Below are positions 25,548-33,355 of a DNA stretch of 33,355 nt, one piece after another. Under the pieces are notes generated by a model. That model had not been told where the DNA came from. It did no database searches and was given only the letters and a program-made list of their open reading frames with translations. Where the stretch lies: NCBI GenBank assembly GCA_023255715.1, contig JAGDVQ010000005.1, positions 1-33,355 on the forward strand. The letters are read 5' to 3'. How positions within the stretch are numbered: position 1 is the first letter of the stretch; each line of letters starts with the position of its first letter. Source of the DNA: Thiomonas sp. Its GTDB lineage: Bacteria; Pseudomonadota; Gammaproteobacteria; Burkholderiales; Burkholderiaceae_C. Both the position numbers and the translations under genes were made by a program.

Positions 25548-25718
25548 ATGGCAACCAAAGGCGGACGCGAAAAAATCAAGCTGGAATCCTCTGCGGGCAC
25601 CGGCCATTTCTACACCACCACCAAGAACAAGCGCACCACACCGGAAAAAATCGAAATCATGAAGTTCGATCCGGTTGCGCGCAAACATGTGAGCTACAAG
25701 GAAGGCAAGATCAAGTAA
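25548..25718 (+). CDS. rpmG: 50S ribosomal protein L33
   Basis: A 56-residue protein that begins [20 protein letters not shown] and continues [36 protein letters not shown], with the stop TAA at 25716-25718. It has no CxxC pairs, so this is the zinc-independent L33. A CGGAG ribosome site precedes the ATG. It lies in the same transcript as rpmB and is followed by a strong terminator. Confidence 0.98.
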   Translation: MATKGGREKIKLESSAGTGHFYTTTKNKRTTPEKIEIMKFDPVARKHVSYKEGKIK

Positions 25719-25745
25719 TCTGATCAGCCCTCTGTCGCATCACCG

Positions 25746-25789
25746 ATCCGCTGGATCTGCCGCAAAAACGGCAAGACCAGCGGATTTTT
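25746..25789 (+). terminator. Intrinsic terminator after rpmG
   Basis: An outer stem ATCCGCTGG / CCAGCGGAT (25746-25754, 25777-25785), an inner stem TGCCG / CGGCA with loop CAAAAA, and a run of five T (25785-25789), 28 bp after the rpmG stop. Confidence 0.9.
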
Positions 25790-25909
25790 CATGGGCGGCT
25801 CTCCGCAAGACTTCTGCACACACCGCGAAAACGGTTCGACGCTCGATCTCGCGGGCCGTCGTGACGCCAAGACAGGCCAGGATGGCCTGCCGAATTTCTC
25901 GCAAGCGAA

Positions 25910-27115
25910 TCAGTTCGCCGGGGTGTAACGGCGCAGGCGCAGTGAAATATCGCGCAGTGCCGCCACGCCACTGTCTTCTGCGCGATGGCACCAGTCCTGC
26001 AGCTTTTGTCTGAGCTGCTCGGCGTTCAGATTGGTCTGCTCCCAGACCGACTTGAGTTCTTCGCGCATGTTCAACAGCTTGCCGAGATTGGGACTGGCAT
26101 TCGCCGCCGCGTCCACCAGGGCGCGCGAGCGCTCGCACAGAATATCGCGCTCCATGCCGATCCAGCGCCTGGCCGCGCGCAAGGCGGGCAGATTGCCTGA
26201 GGCGCCCTGCTCTGCGGCGCGGGCCAGTTCTGCCCTGAGCGTCGCCTTGAGCCCAGCAGCGTAGCGCGCCATCAGTTCATAGCGGTTGGCAATGACGGCC
26301 TGAAGCGTGAGTTGATCCACCTCGGCCCGCACGGCGCCCAGCCTGAACTGGGGCGGCAGCTTGCGCGGCCTGGCCAATCCAAGCCAGCTCAAGGCGCGGA
26401 TATACGCCCAGCCGATATCGAACTCCCACCACTTGACCGACAGCTTGGCCGACGTGGGATAGGTGTGGTGGTTGTTGTGCAGTTCTTCGCCGCCGATCAG
26501 AAGCCCCCAAGGGGAAATATTGTGGCTGCGGTCGCGGGCTGAAAAATTGCGGTAGCCCCACCAGTGACCCAGACCGTTGATGACCCCGGCTGCCCAGATG
26601 GGAATCCAGAGCATCTGCACGGCCCACACCGTGGCGCCGATCGCGCCGAACAAAAGAACGTCGAGAATCAGCAGAAGCCCCACGCCTTGCCAGACGAAGC
26701 GCGAATAGACATTGCGTTCCACCCAGTCATCCGGCGTGCCGTGGCCAAACTTGCTCAGGGTCTCGGCATTCCGAGATTCGGAACGATACAACTCGGCGCC
26801 ACGCAGCAGGACGGTGTCGATGCCGCGTGTCACCGGGCTGTGCGGGTCGTCTGTCGTTTCACATTTGGCATGGTGCTTGCGGTGGATGGCAACCCATTCC
26901 TTGGTCACCATGCCGGTGGTGAACCACAGCCAGAAGCGGAAAAAATGCGACGCGATGGGGTGCAGTTCCAGCGCCCGGTGCGCCTGGGCCCGATGCAAAA
27001 AAATCGTGACCGCAGCAATGGTGATATGCGTGGTGATCAACGCAAACAGCACGATTTGCCACCAACTCGCCAGCAGCAGGCCGTGCCCTGCCCAGTTCAA
27101 AAATACATCAAACAT
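25910..27115 (-). CDS. Membrane fatty-acid (acyl-CoA delta-9 type) desaturase
   Basis: A 401-residue di-iron membrane desaturase that introduces a double bond into acyl chains. The three histidine boxes are present: HRAQAH (41-46), HRKHH (78-82) and HNNHH (213-217), with hydrophobic segments before and between them (WQIVLFALITTHITIAAVTIFL; FWLWFTTGMV; LLLILDVLLFGAIGATVWAV). FDIGWAYIRALSWLGLA is the usual segment after the third box. A further 150 or so residues, Ala/Leu/Arg-rich and probably helical, extend the C-terminus. ATG 27115 is preferred over TTG 27118. Acyl-CoA versus lipid-bound substrate and bond position cannot be fixed. It converges on rpmG and lies 124 bp after rsmB. Confidence 0.92.
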   Translation of the reverse strand: MFDVFLNWAGHGLLLASWWQIVLFALITTHITIAAVTIFLHRAQAHRALELHPIASHFFRFWLWFTTGMVTKEWVAIHRKHHAKCETTDDPHSPVTRGIDTVLLRGAELYRSESRNAETLSKFGHGTPDDWVERNVYSRFVWQGVGLLLILDVLLFGAIGATVWAVQMLWIPIWAAGVINGLGHWWGYRNFSARDRSHNISPWGLLIGGEELHNNHHTYPTSAKLSVKWWEFDIGWAYIRALSWLGLARPRKLPPQFRLGAVRAEVDQLTLQAVIANRYELMARYAAGLKATLRAELARAAEQGASGNLPALRAARRWIGMERDILCERSRALVDAAANASPNLGKLLNMREELKSVWEQTNLNAEQLRQKLQDWCHRAEDSGVAALRDISLRLRRYTPAN

Positions 27116-27239
27116 CAAACACTTTCAGATGGATACAACACACTTGGAGCCGCACATGACGCGTAAGTTGCAGGCATGTGCGTGACAAATTATCCGTCCT
27201 GCCGGGCCCGCTGCGCTCGGGACAAACGCCTAACCCTTG

Positions 27240-28553
27240 TCAGTGCGCAAGTGGGAGCGAATTCGTGCCTTGCTGCGCAGAAGGCGGTACAACCCGGCGC
27301 TGCAGCACCGCGGCATAGAACCCATCGGTGCCATGCCGGTCGGGGCGGAGTTGCAGATCGCCCTGCGCTGTCAATCCGTCCGCGCTCACGCCCTGCTGGA
27401 CGAGGACCGAATCCGCCGGAACACGCTCGAATTCGGAATGTGCCGCAAGAAACGCGTTGACGATCCCGCTGTTTTCCTCCGGCAAGATGCTGCAGGTCGC
27501 ATACACCAGACGCCCGCCCGGCTTGAGCAGAGTCGCCGCAGATTGCAGAATATTGGTCTGTTTTGCGGTCAACTCGACAATATCTTCAGGCTTTTGTCGC
27601 CATTTCATGTCCGGATTGCGGCGCAGGGTTCCCAGGCCAGAGCACGGTGCATCGACCAGCACGCGGTCGACCTTGCCCGCCAGACGCTTGACCCGCTCAT
27701 CCCGTTCGTGGGCGATGGCGACCGGGTACACGTTGCTCAGCCCGCTGCGCAGCAGCCGCGGCTTGAGCTTGGCCAGGCGGTAGTCGGCCACGTCGAAGGC
27801 ATACAGCCTGCCGGTACTGCGCATCATCGCGCCCAGCGCCAGGGTCTTGCCACCGGCACCGGCGCAAAAATCCACCACCATTTCTCCGCGACGCGGCGCC
27901 AGCAGCAGCGCCAGCAACTGGCTGCCCTCGTCCTGCACCTCCACCCACCCCTCGCGGAACACGGTGAGGTCTTGCAGCGCAGGCTTGCCCTCGAGGCGCA
28001 CACCCCAAGGGGAATACTTTGTTGCCTGCGCTGGGATGTTCAAACGGGCGAACACGTCGAGCACGGCTTCGCGTCGGGCTTTTTGCACATTCACCCGCAG
28101 ATCCAGCGGTGCCGGGCGCAGCAACGCCTGCGCCAGCGCGGGATAGTCGTCGCCGTACTGCTGCTTGAGTGCAGCTGCCAGCCATTCGGGCAGACTCCAG
28201 CGCACCGCCTCGGGCAGGGCCATGGCGTCCTGTGTCAGCAGGCGTTTGCGCCATTGCAGTTGCTCGGGCGAAAACGCGGTGTGCACCGACGCCGCATTGC
28301 CCGACCAGCCGAGAATGGCGAGCCGCAATTCCATGGCTCCGCCGATGCTCTCGTCACTCGCGGCGAGGGTCTGGAACAGGCGCAGATGCCGCAGAACCTG
28401 ATAGACCGTATCCGCCAGAACCTGACGGTCGGCCTTGCCCAGTTGCGGCCGGGCGCGGAAATGCCGCGACAGCACCGCGTCGGCCGCGGCATCGAAGCGC
28501 AGCATGTCGCGCAGCACGTCGCGCGCGGTGTAGAGCAGATCACGCGGTTTCAT
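27240..28553 (-). CDS. rsmB: 16S rRNA m5C methyltransferase, RsmB (Sun) family
   Basis: A 437-residue SAM-dependent methyltransferase, by homology acting on C967 of 16S rRNA. The N-terminal NusB-like RNA-binding domain covers about residues 1-130. The methyltransferase domain has the SAM site VVDFCAGAGGKTLALGA, motif IV DAPCSGLGTLRRNP and motif VI VYATCSILPEEN, which supply the two cysteines used in catalysis. The C-terminal LRPDRHGTDGFYAAVLQR is typical. It lies nine bases after purN and is probably co-transcribed; fmt/def, the enteric neighbours, are absent. Confidence 0.93.
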   Translation of the reverse strand: MKPRDLLYTARDVLRDMLRFDAAADAVLSRHFRARPQLGKADRQVLADTVYQVLRHLRLFQTLAASDESIGGAMELRLAILGWSGNAASVHTAFSPEQLQWRKRLLTQDAMALPEAVRWSLPEWLAAALKQQYGDDYPALAQALLRPAPLDLRVNVQKARREAVLDVFARLNIPAQATKYSPWGVRLEGKPALQDLTVFREGWVEVQDEGSQLLALLLAPRRGEMVVDFCAGAGGKTLALGAMMRSTGRLYAFDVADYRLAKLKPRLLRSGLSNVYPVAIAHERDERVKRLAGKVDRVLVDAPCSGLGTLRRNPDMKWRQKPEDIVELTAKQTNILQSAATLLKPGGRLVYATCSILPEENSGIVNAFLAAHSEFERVPADSVLVQQGVSADGLTAQGDLQLRPDRHGTDGFYAAVLQRRVVPPSAQQGTNSLPLAH

Positions 28554-28562
28554 GGCGCACTT

Positions 28563-29186
28563 TCAAGAGAGATGTTCAGGAGCTGGCAGGATGCGGGTGC
28601 GCAAACCGTCGGTCTGCACCCGGCCTTCCAGCAAGGCGCGCACCACGGGAGGGTAGATGCGGTGCTCCTCCACCAGCACCCGCGCAGCAAGGGATTGCGG
28701 GGTATCGTCATCCAGAACAGGCACCACGGCCTGCGCCAGAATCGGTCCGTGATCGAGCGCGCTGCTCACGAGGTGCACCGTGGCCCCGTGCCATTTCACG
28801 CCTTCTTCCAGCGCGCGGGCGTGGGTGCGCAGGCCGGTGAACGCCGGCAGCAGGGACGGATGAATATTGACCAGCTTCCCCGAAAAGCGCGTCACGAACG
28901 CCTCGCCCAGCACCCGCATGAAACCACACAGAGCAATCACGTCGGGCTGCAGCGCGGCGATGACGTCACCCAGGGCCTGGTCGAACGCCTCCCGGCTGGC
29001 GAAATCGGTATGCGCCATGATCTGCGTGGGCACCCCGAAGGAGCGCGCCACGTCCAGCCCGGCGGCGTCCGCCCTGTTGCTGATCACTCCGCGCACGCTG
29101 TCCATCCAGCCCTGCTCACGCGCGGCCTGGAGAATGGACTGCAGATTGCTGCCGCGCCCGGAAATGAGGAGAACCAGATTTTTCAT
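28563..29186 (-). CDS. purN: Phosphoribosylglycinamide formyltransferase
   Basis: A 207-residue enzyme that transfers a formyl group from 10-formyl-tetrahydrofolate to GAR in purine synthesis. Start MKNLVLLISGRGSNLQSIL binds the phosphate, SNRADAAGLDVA follows, and the catalytic Asn-His pair is in NIHPSLLPAFTG, with the catalytic Asp in the VHLVSSALDHGPILAQ segment. The ATG at 29186 is the normal start; the frame to 29384 runs over nrdR. Divergent from nrdR across 82 bp. Confidence 0.96.
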   Translation of the reverse strand: MKNLVLLISGRGSNLQSILQAAREQGWMDSVRGVISNRADAAGLDVARSFGVPTQIMAHTDFASREAFDQALGDVIAALQPDVIALCGFMRVLGEAFVTRFSGKLVNIHPSLLPAFTGLRTHARALEEGVKWHGATVHLVSSALDHGPILAQAVVPVLDDDTPQSLAARVLVEEHRIYPPVVRALLEGRVQTDGLRTRILPAPEHLS

Positions 29187-29268
29187 CGGCGGGCAGTGTA
29201 GCCGTGACCGAGAGTGCGAGCGCTGCGCCCAGCGTGAATAATGGCGGTTTCCCTTTCCGAACGCTGCA

Positions 29269-29763
29269 ATGAAATGCCCCTTTTGCCAAAGCCCCGACAC
29301 GCAGGTGATTGAAACCCGCGATGTGGAGGACGGCACCGCCCTGCGGCGGCGGCGGCGCTGCGGCCAGTGCGACAAACGCTTCACGACCTACGAGCGGGCC
29401 GAGGTCAGCTTTCCCGTGGTGGTGAAAAAGGACGGCCGCCGCACCGACTACGACCGCAACAAGCTGCGCGCCTCGTTCCTGCTCGCGCTGCGCAAGCGAC
29501 CGGTCAGCGCGGACGCGGTGGACACGGCGATCGTCCGCGTCGAGCAACTGCTGCTGCAAAGCGGCGCGCGCGAGCTGCCGTCCACCCAGATCGGCAGCTG
29601 GGTGATGGAAGAACTGCGCGCCCTGGACAGCATCGCCTACGTGCGCTTCGCCTCGGTCTATCGCAGCTTCAAGGACTTGAGCCAATTCGTCGATGTGCTG
29701 CAGGAGATGCAGCCGCCCACCCCCCCGAAGGCCAAGCCCCGAAGCGGCAAGGCATCGAGATGA
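29269..29763 (+). CDS. nrdR: Transcriptional repressor NrdR
   Basis: A 164-residue repressor of ribonucleotide reductase genes. The zinc ribbon has C3, C6, C31 and C34 (MKCPFC...CGQC); the ATP-cone follows ([34 protein letters not shown] through [21 protein letters not shown]). The ligand, ATP or dATP, sets DNA binding. The C-terminal Pro/Lys tail is short. The stop overlaps the ribD start (ATGA), and the nrdR-ribD pairing is common in proteobacteria. I see no NrdR box in the upstream gap. Confidence 0.97.
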   Translation: MKCPFCQSPDTQVIETRDVEDGTALRRRRRCGQCDKRFTTYERAEVSFPVVVKKDGRRTDYDRNKLRASFLLALRKRPVSADAVDTAIVRVEQLLLQSGARELPSTQIGSWVMEELRALDSIAYVRFASVYRSFKDLSQFVDVLQEMQPPTPPKAKPRSGKASR

Positions 29764-30923
29764 CCCAACCAGACGCCCTGTTCAGCGAAGACGACCGGCG
29801 CCACATGCACCGGGCGCTGGACCTGGCGCGCAGCGCGATGTACCGCACCAGCCCCAACCCGCGCGTGGGCTGCGTGCTGGTGCGCGACGGCATGGTGCTG
29901 GGCGAAGGCGCAACCCAGGCCGCTGGGCTCGATCACGCCGAGGTGCAGGCGGTCAAGCAAGCCTGGGAACGCGGCCACGCGCTGCAAGGCGCCACCGCCT
30001 ATGTGACCCTGGAGCCGTGCGCGCACCATGGCCGCACCCCGCCCTGCGCCGACCTGCTGGCCACGCAGGGCATACGGCGCGTGGTCGCGGCGCTTGCCGA
30101 CCCCAATCCGCTGGTGGCGGGCAAGGGGCTGGAACGGCTGCGGCAAGCCGGGGTGCAGGTGCAAGTCGGGCTGATGGCAGACGAAGCGCGCGAGATCAAC
30201 ATCGGCTTCCTCTCCCGCATGATGCGCGGCACGCCCTGGGTGCGGCTCAAAGCTGCTGCATCGCTGGACGGCATCACCGCCCTGCCGAACGGCACCAGCC
30301 AGTGGATCACCGGCGAGGCGGCGCGCGCCGACGGCCATCATTGGCGCGCCCGCGCCTGCGCCGTGCTTACCGGCCTGGGCACGGTGCGGGCGGACGATCC
30401 GCAGCTCACCGTGCGCGCGGTGGACACCCCGCGGCAGCCGATCCGCATCGTGGTCGACAGCCGGCTGGAGCTTCCCGCAACCGCGCGACTGCTGCAGAGC
30501 ACGGCGTCGCCGCTATGGATCGTCCACGCCCTGCCCGCTGATGCCGCTGCGCCCCGGCTTGCGGCGTTGCGCGCTGCGGCGGCTCCCGGGCTCGACCTCC
30601 AGGACATCGCCCTGCCCGCTGATGCCGACAAGCCCGGCAAGACCGATCTGCGGGCGCTGATGCGCGCACTGGGCCACCGCGGCATCAATGAGCTGCACTG
30701 TGAAGCCGGTGAAAAGCTCAACGGCTCTTTGCTGCGCGCCGGGGTGGTCGACGAACTGCTGCTGTATCTAGCGCCCACACTGCTCGGCCAGGGCGCGGGG
30801 CTGGCCGCGCTTGGCCCGATTGAAACGCTGGCCAGCGGCCTGCCGCTGCGCTGGCACGCGGTCGACCCAGTGGGCGACGACCTGCGCATCCTCGCACGCC
30901 TTTCTTCTTCCTATTTCTTCTGA
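29760..30923 (+). CDS. ribD: Bifunctional riboflavin deaminase/reductase RibD
   Basis: A 387-residue two-domain enzyme for two consecutive steps of riboflavin synthesis. The N-terminal deaminase has H59-A-E61 and the zinc ligands C87 and C96 ([13 protein letters not shown]). The C-terminal reductase (from about residue 150) contains [34 protein letters not shown], and further on [21 protein letters not shown]. Acts on the pyrimidine made by RibA. Overlaps nrdR by four bases and is followed by ribE after six bases. Confidence 0.97.
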   Translation: MTQPDALFSEDDRRHMHRALDLARSAMYRTSPNPRVGCVLVRDGMVLGEGATQAAGLDHAEVQAVKQAWERGHALQGATAYVTLEPCAHHGRTPPCADLLATQGIRRVVAALADPNPLVAGKGLERLRQAGVQVQVGLMADEAREINIGFLSRMMRGTPWVRLKAAASLDGITALPNGTSQWITGEAARADGHHWRARACAVLTGLGTVRADDPQLTVRAVDTPRQPIRIVVDSRLELPATARLLQSTASPLWIVHALPADAAAPRLAALRAAAAPGLDLQDIALPADADKPGKTDLRALMRALGHRGINELHCEAGEKLNGSLLRAGVVDELLLYLAPTLLGQGAGLAALGPIETLASGLPLRWHAVDPVGDDLRILARLSSSYFF

Positions 30924-30929
30924 ATCGCC

Positions 30930-31562
30930 ATGTTCACCGGACTCATCACAGCCACTGCCACCATCGCCAGTGCCACGCCGCTGGGCGGCAACAGCCAGCA
31001 CGGCAAGCGCATCACCCTGCGGGTCGCACCAGACTGGCTGCAGGGCGTGCAGCTGGGCGACAGCATTGCCATCAGCGGCGCCTGCATGACCGTCGTGGAG
31101 CTGCAGCCCGATGGCTTTGCCTTCGACATCTCGGCCGAGAGCCTGGCGCGCACGGTCGGCCTCGATACGGTGGGCGCGCTGGTCAATCTGGAGCAATCGC
31201 TGTCGCTGTCGACCAAGCTCGGTGGCCATCTGGTGACCGGGCATGTGGACGGCGTCGGTCATGTCGCGCGGTTCGAGCCGGTGGGCGAATCGTGGTTGCT
31301 CGAGGTGGACGCGCCGCGCGAACTGGGCCGGTTCTTTGCCTACAAGGGCTCCATCGTGGTCAACGGCGTGAGCCTCACCGTCAACCAGGTCGACGACCTG
31401 CCGCAGCATTGCCGCGTGCGCATCAACCTCATTCCGCACACCCTGCAGCACACCAATCTGCACCGGTTGCAGGCGGGTGCGGCGGTCAACCTCGAGGTCG
31501 ACCTGATCGCACGCTATGTGGAACGCATGTTGAACGCTGACCGGAGCCAACCCCATGTGTGA
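30930..31562 (+). CDS. ribE: Riboflavin synthase, alpha subunit
   Basis: A 210-residue enzyme that dismutates two 6,7-dimethyl-8-ribityllumazine molecules to riboflavin. Two lumazine-binding repeats are visible: the first starts MFTGLI and contains ISGACMTVVELQPDGFAFDISAES; the second starts near TKLGGHLVTGHVDGVG and contains VVNGVSLTVNQV. Homotrimer by family. The final eight bases (ATGTGTGA) overlap the start of the next gene, so the two are coupled. Also named ribC in some species. Confidence 0.96.
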   Translation: MFTGLITATATIASATPLGGNSQHGKRITLRVAPDWLQGVQLGDSIAISGACMTVVELQPDGFAFDISAESLARTVGLDTVGALVNLEQSLSLSTKLGGHLVTGHVDGVGHVARFEPVGESWLLEVDAPRELGRFFAYKGSIVVNGVSLTVNQVDDLPQHCRVRINLIPHTLQHTNLHRLQAGAAVNLEVDLIARYVERMLNADRSQPHV

Positions 31563-32367
31563 ACTGTTCGCCTATTCCAGCCGGGTGCCTGCGCGGGTGC
31601 GGTTTGCCTTTCGCGAATTCGCCCGGCACGGCGGCCCGCACGCGGCCAACCCCGATGGCTGGGGCGCGGCCTACTTCGAGGGCGCAGACGCGCATGTGCT
31701 GCGTGAAGCCCAGCCCGCGCTGTCCAGCGCCTTCGTCCCGGTGCTGGAGAAGCACGACTTCCACAGCCCGTTGGTGATTGCGCACATCCGCCGCGCCTCG
31801 CGCGGGCCGGTCGCGCTGGTCAACACCCAGCCCTTCGCGCGCGAACTGTTCGGGCGCCGCCATGTGTTTGCCCACAACGGCGACCTGCCCGACATCGAGC
31901 ATGCGCTGCCGCTGGCCCATGCCGCGCACCGGCCGATGGGGCAGACCGACTCCGAACATGCTTTTTATGTGCTGATGCACGATCTCATCGATCTCGACAC
32001 CGCAGGCGGCAGCGACGATCTCAAGCGCCGCATCGAACGGGTTGCCGAGTTTGCGAATCGGCTGCGGGCCATTGGCCCGGCCAACTTTCTCTACACCGAT
32101 GGCGATCTGTTGTTCGCCCACGCCCACCGCCGTCTCAGCCATCCGGGCAACACCTGGGTTCCCGGGCTGCACATGCTCACCCGCGAGGCGGCCAGCGAGC
32201 ATCAGGTGCGCGCTTCCGGCTTGCACATCCAGGGCCGGGACGACAAGCCCGCGCCCGCCGTGCTGCTGGCCAGCGTGCCCCTCACGCCGGAAGTCTGGGA
32301 GCCGCTGCCCGAAAACACCCTGCTGGTGTTGCAGCAGGGTCGCCTGATTGCCCGCATGACGTCGTGA
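31555..32367 (+). CDS. Class II glutamine amidotransferase, YafJ-like
   Basis: A 270-residue protein with the Ntn-hydrolase glutaminase fold. Catalytic Cys2 follows the initiator Met (MCELFAYS), and family motifs include NPDGWGAAYFEG, HIRRASRGPVALVNTQPFAREL, FAHNGDLPDIE and TDSEHAFYVLMHDL. There is no attached synthetase or transferase domain, so the ammonia acceptor is unknown. It overlaps ribE by eight bases. An amidotransferase is not part of the known riboflavin pathway. Confidence 0.9.
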   Translation: MCELFAYSSRVPARVRFAFREFARHGGPHAANPDGWGAAYFEGADAHVLREAQPALSSAFVPVLEKHDFHSPLVIAHIRRASRGPVALVNTQPFARELFGRRHVFAHNGDLPDIEHALPLAHAAHRPMGQTDSEHAFYVLMHDLIDLDTAGGSDDLKRRIERVAEFANRLRAIGPANFLYTDGDLLFAHAHRRLSHPGNTWVPGLHMLTREAASEHQVRASGLHIQGRDDKPAPAVLLASVPLTPEVWEPLPENTLLVLQQGRLIARMTS

Positions 32368-32478
32368 ACGCGTGCGATGCACTGCGCTGCGTACGGGTTG
32401 CAAACGGAAACAGCGCGCCATGTCCTCGCTGATACAGTTCCCGCGCAGAAAATCGTTTCTCGAACCCAACAAAACCCC

Positions 32479-33057
32479 ATGACGATCGCTCGCTCACGCT
32501 TCATTTCCGTGCTTGTCCTCGCTTGGCTGGCGCTTGCTCCGCGCATGAGCTGGGCACTGGGCCTTGGCAGCGTGTCGGACTGGGCACAGGGCACCTGGAA
32601 CACCGCCGTCAACACCACCGAACACGGCAAGGACGATCTGTATTTCAGCGGCTACACCTGGCATGACCCCGGCACCTACACCGCAGCAAAGCGTGCCACC
32701 CTCAACAAGCGCGCCTGGGGCATCGGCTGGGGTCGGCATCTGATGGATGCGAACGGCAACGAGGACATGGTGTATGCCATGATCTTTTCCGACTCGCACT
32801 GGAACGCCGAGCCCGTGGTCGGCTACGCCCATCAATGGATGTTCAATAACGACGCCCCGGTGGGTTTCGGCCTGGGCTACACCCTGGCGGTCACCTCGCG
32901 CGCCGACATTTTCAAGAACATCCCCTTTCCCATCGCGCTGCCCATTGCCTCCATTCGCTTCGGCAAGTTCTCGCTCTATGGCACCTTCATCCCCAAGGTC
33001 AACAACAAACTGAACAACGGCAACGTCGCCTTTTTCTTCGGTCGCTACGACTTTTGA
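32479..33057 (+). CDS. pagP: Lipid A palmitoyltransferase PagP
   Basis: A 192-residue outer-membrane beta-barrel enzyme that moves palmitate from phospholipids to lipid A. Residues 1-26 are a signal peptide (core ISVLVLAWLALAP, cleavage SWA/LG). The catalytic trio H62, D105, S106 (TWHD; IFSDSHWNAEP) has the same 43-residue spacing as His33-Asp76-Ser77 of mature E. coli PagP. Family segments W-x-x-A...HG...LYFSGYTWH, VGYAHQW, LPIASIRFGKFSLYGTFIP and the final FFFGRYDF are present. ATG 32479 was chosen for its signal peptide; it lies 111 bp after the amidotransferase, so a separate promoter is possible. Confidence 0.93.
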   Translation: MTIARSRFISVLVLAWLALAPRMSWALGLGSVSDWAQGTWNTAVNTTEHGKDDLYFSGYTWHDPGTYTAAKRATLNKRAWGIGWGRHLMDANGNEDMVYAMIFSDSHWNAEPVVGYAHQWMFNNDAPVGFGLGYTLAVTSRADIFKNIPFPIALPIASIRFGKFSLYGTFIPKVNNKLNNGNVAFFFGRYDF

Positions 33058-33084
33058 ACACCAGCACGCCAGGCCGTGCGCTTC

Positions 33085-33090
33085 TAGAAT
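33085..33090 (+). promoter_or_regulatory. Candidate -10 element before ribB/ribBA
   Basis: TAGAAT in the context CTTCTAGAAT, 30 bp before the start codon. The nearest -35-like hexamer (TTGAAC, 33054-33059) is 25 bp away, too far for a standard promoter. No FMN-riboswitch sequence fits in the 62-bp gap. Confidence 0.25.
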
Positions 33091-33119
33091 GAAGGGCTTT
33101 TCGCAGCAGCTTGCCCATC

Positions 33120-33355
33120 ATGCCCCTGTCCCCCATTCCAGACATCATTGCCGAGCTCAAGGCCGGGCGCATGGTCATCCTGGTCGATGAAGAAGACCGT
33201 GAAAACGAAGGCGATCTGGTCATCGCCGCCGAGCACATCACCCCGCAGAGCATCAACTTCATGGCCACGCACGCGCGCGGCCTGATCTGCCTCACCCTCA
33301 CCGCCCAGCGCTGCGCGCAGCTCGGCCTCAAGCACATGGTGGAGCACAACGGCTC
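33120..33355 (+). CDS. ribB: 3,4-Dihydroxy-2-butanone 4-phosphate synthase, RibB or RibBA (3' end missing)
   Basis: The first 78 codons of the enzyme that makes the four-carbon unit of riboflavin from ribulose 5-phosphate. Diagnostic are [21 protein letters not shown] (with the acidic metal-binding [10 protein letters not shown]) and [14 protein letters not shown]. Because the frame runs off the window it cannot be told whether a GTP cyclohydrolase-like domain follows (RibBA). It follows pagP by 62 bp and continues the riboflavin group. Confidence 0.95.
   Translation, partial: MPLSPIPDIIAELKAGRMVILVDEEDRENEGDLVIAAEHITPQSINFMATHARGLICLTLTAQRCAQLGLKHMVEHNG

Noticed and set aside
25740-26138. 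Minus-strand frame after rpmG
   Set aside because: It overlaps the terminator and the 3' part of the desaturase gene in another frame, with shadow-like composition.
33058-33119. FMN riboswitch before ribB
   Set aside because: The gap is only 62 bp and lacks the conserved RFN core; if an FMN switch exists it is outside the window.

Overview
The window is a GC-rich chromosomal segment of a betaproteobacterium, most likely of the order Burkholderiales and possibly Thiomonas-like; the genus is a guess. The gene orders rluC next to rne, crp/fnr-ftsK-lolA-rarA opposite trxB, rpmB-rpmG, and nrdR-ribD-ribE support this. I recognise 33 protein genes, two of them cut by the window edges. I see no rRNA, tRNA, insertion sequence, prophage or CRISPR array.

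Layout. Positions 1-4200 hold the C-terminal part of a ZnuD-like TonB-dependent receptor, a periplasmic DsbG-like thioredoxin-fold protein, a small unknown gene, pdxH and a SLAC1/TehA-type membrane channel. A perfect CRP-type palindrome lies between the divergent pdxH and channel genes. Positions 4217-7335 hold the least understood part: a DUF5666 secreted protein and a DUF6502 protein with a helix-turn-helix-like segment (ATGA overlap), divergent from a secreted disordered protein that ends in proline-valine pentads. The shared control region carries two copies of a 17-bp palindrome, one filling the spacer of a good sigma-70 promoter. Positions 7377-12843 hold an HAD phosphatase and rluC, then rne (RNase E) behind an unusually long, structured leader.

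Positions 12871-18472 hold a short-chain dehydrogenase-like gene head to head with a ferredoxin-type flavin reductase, then livHMGF, a branched-chain amino acid ABC transporter without its binding protein. Positions 18847-25148 hold the leftward series crp/fnr-ftsK-lolA-rarA, with trxB in the opposite direction. Positions 25258-25718 hold rpmB and rpmG with a clear promoter and terminator. Positions 25910-29186 hold leftward genes for a membrane fatty-acid desaturase, RsmB and PurN. Positions 29269-33355 hold rightward nrdR, ribD, ribE, a class II glutamine amidotransferase, pagP and the start of ribB/ribBA.

Most of the segment is conserved housekeeping DNA. The best candidate for an undescribed system is the DUF6502/DUF5666/pentad-repeat module with its paired operators. 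The other points worth attention are the rne leader, the CRP-type site whose likely reader may be the CRP-family gene in this same window, and pagP plus an amidotransferase lying inside the riboflavin gene run.
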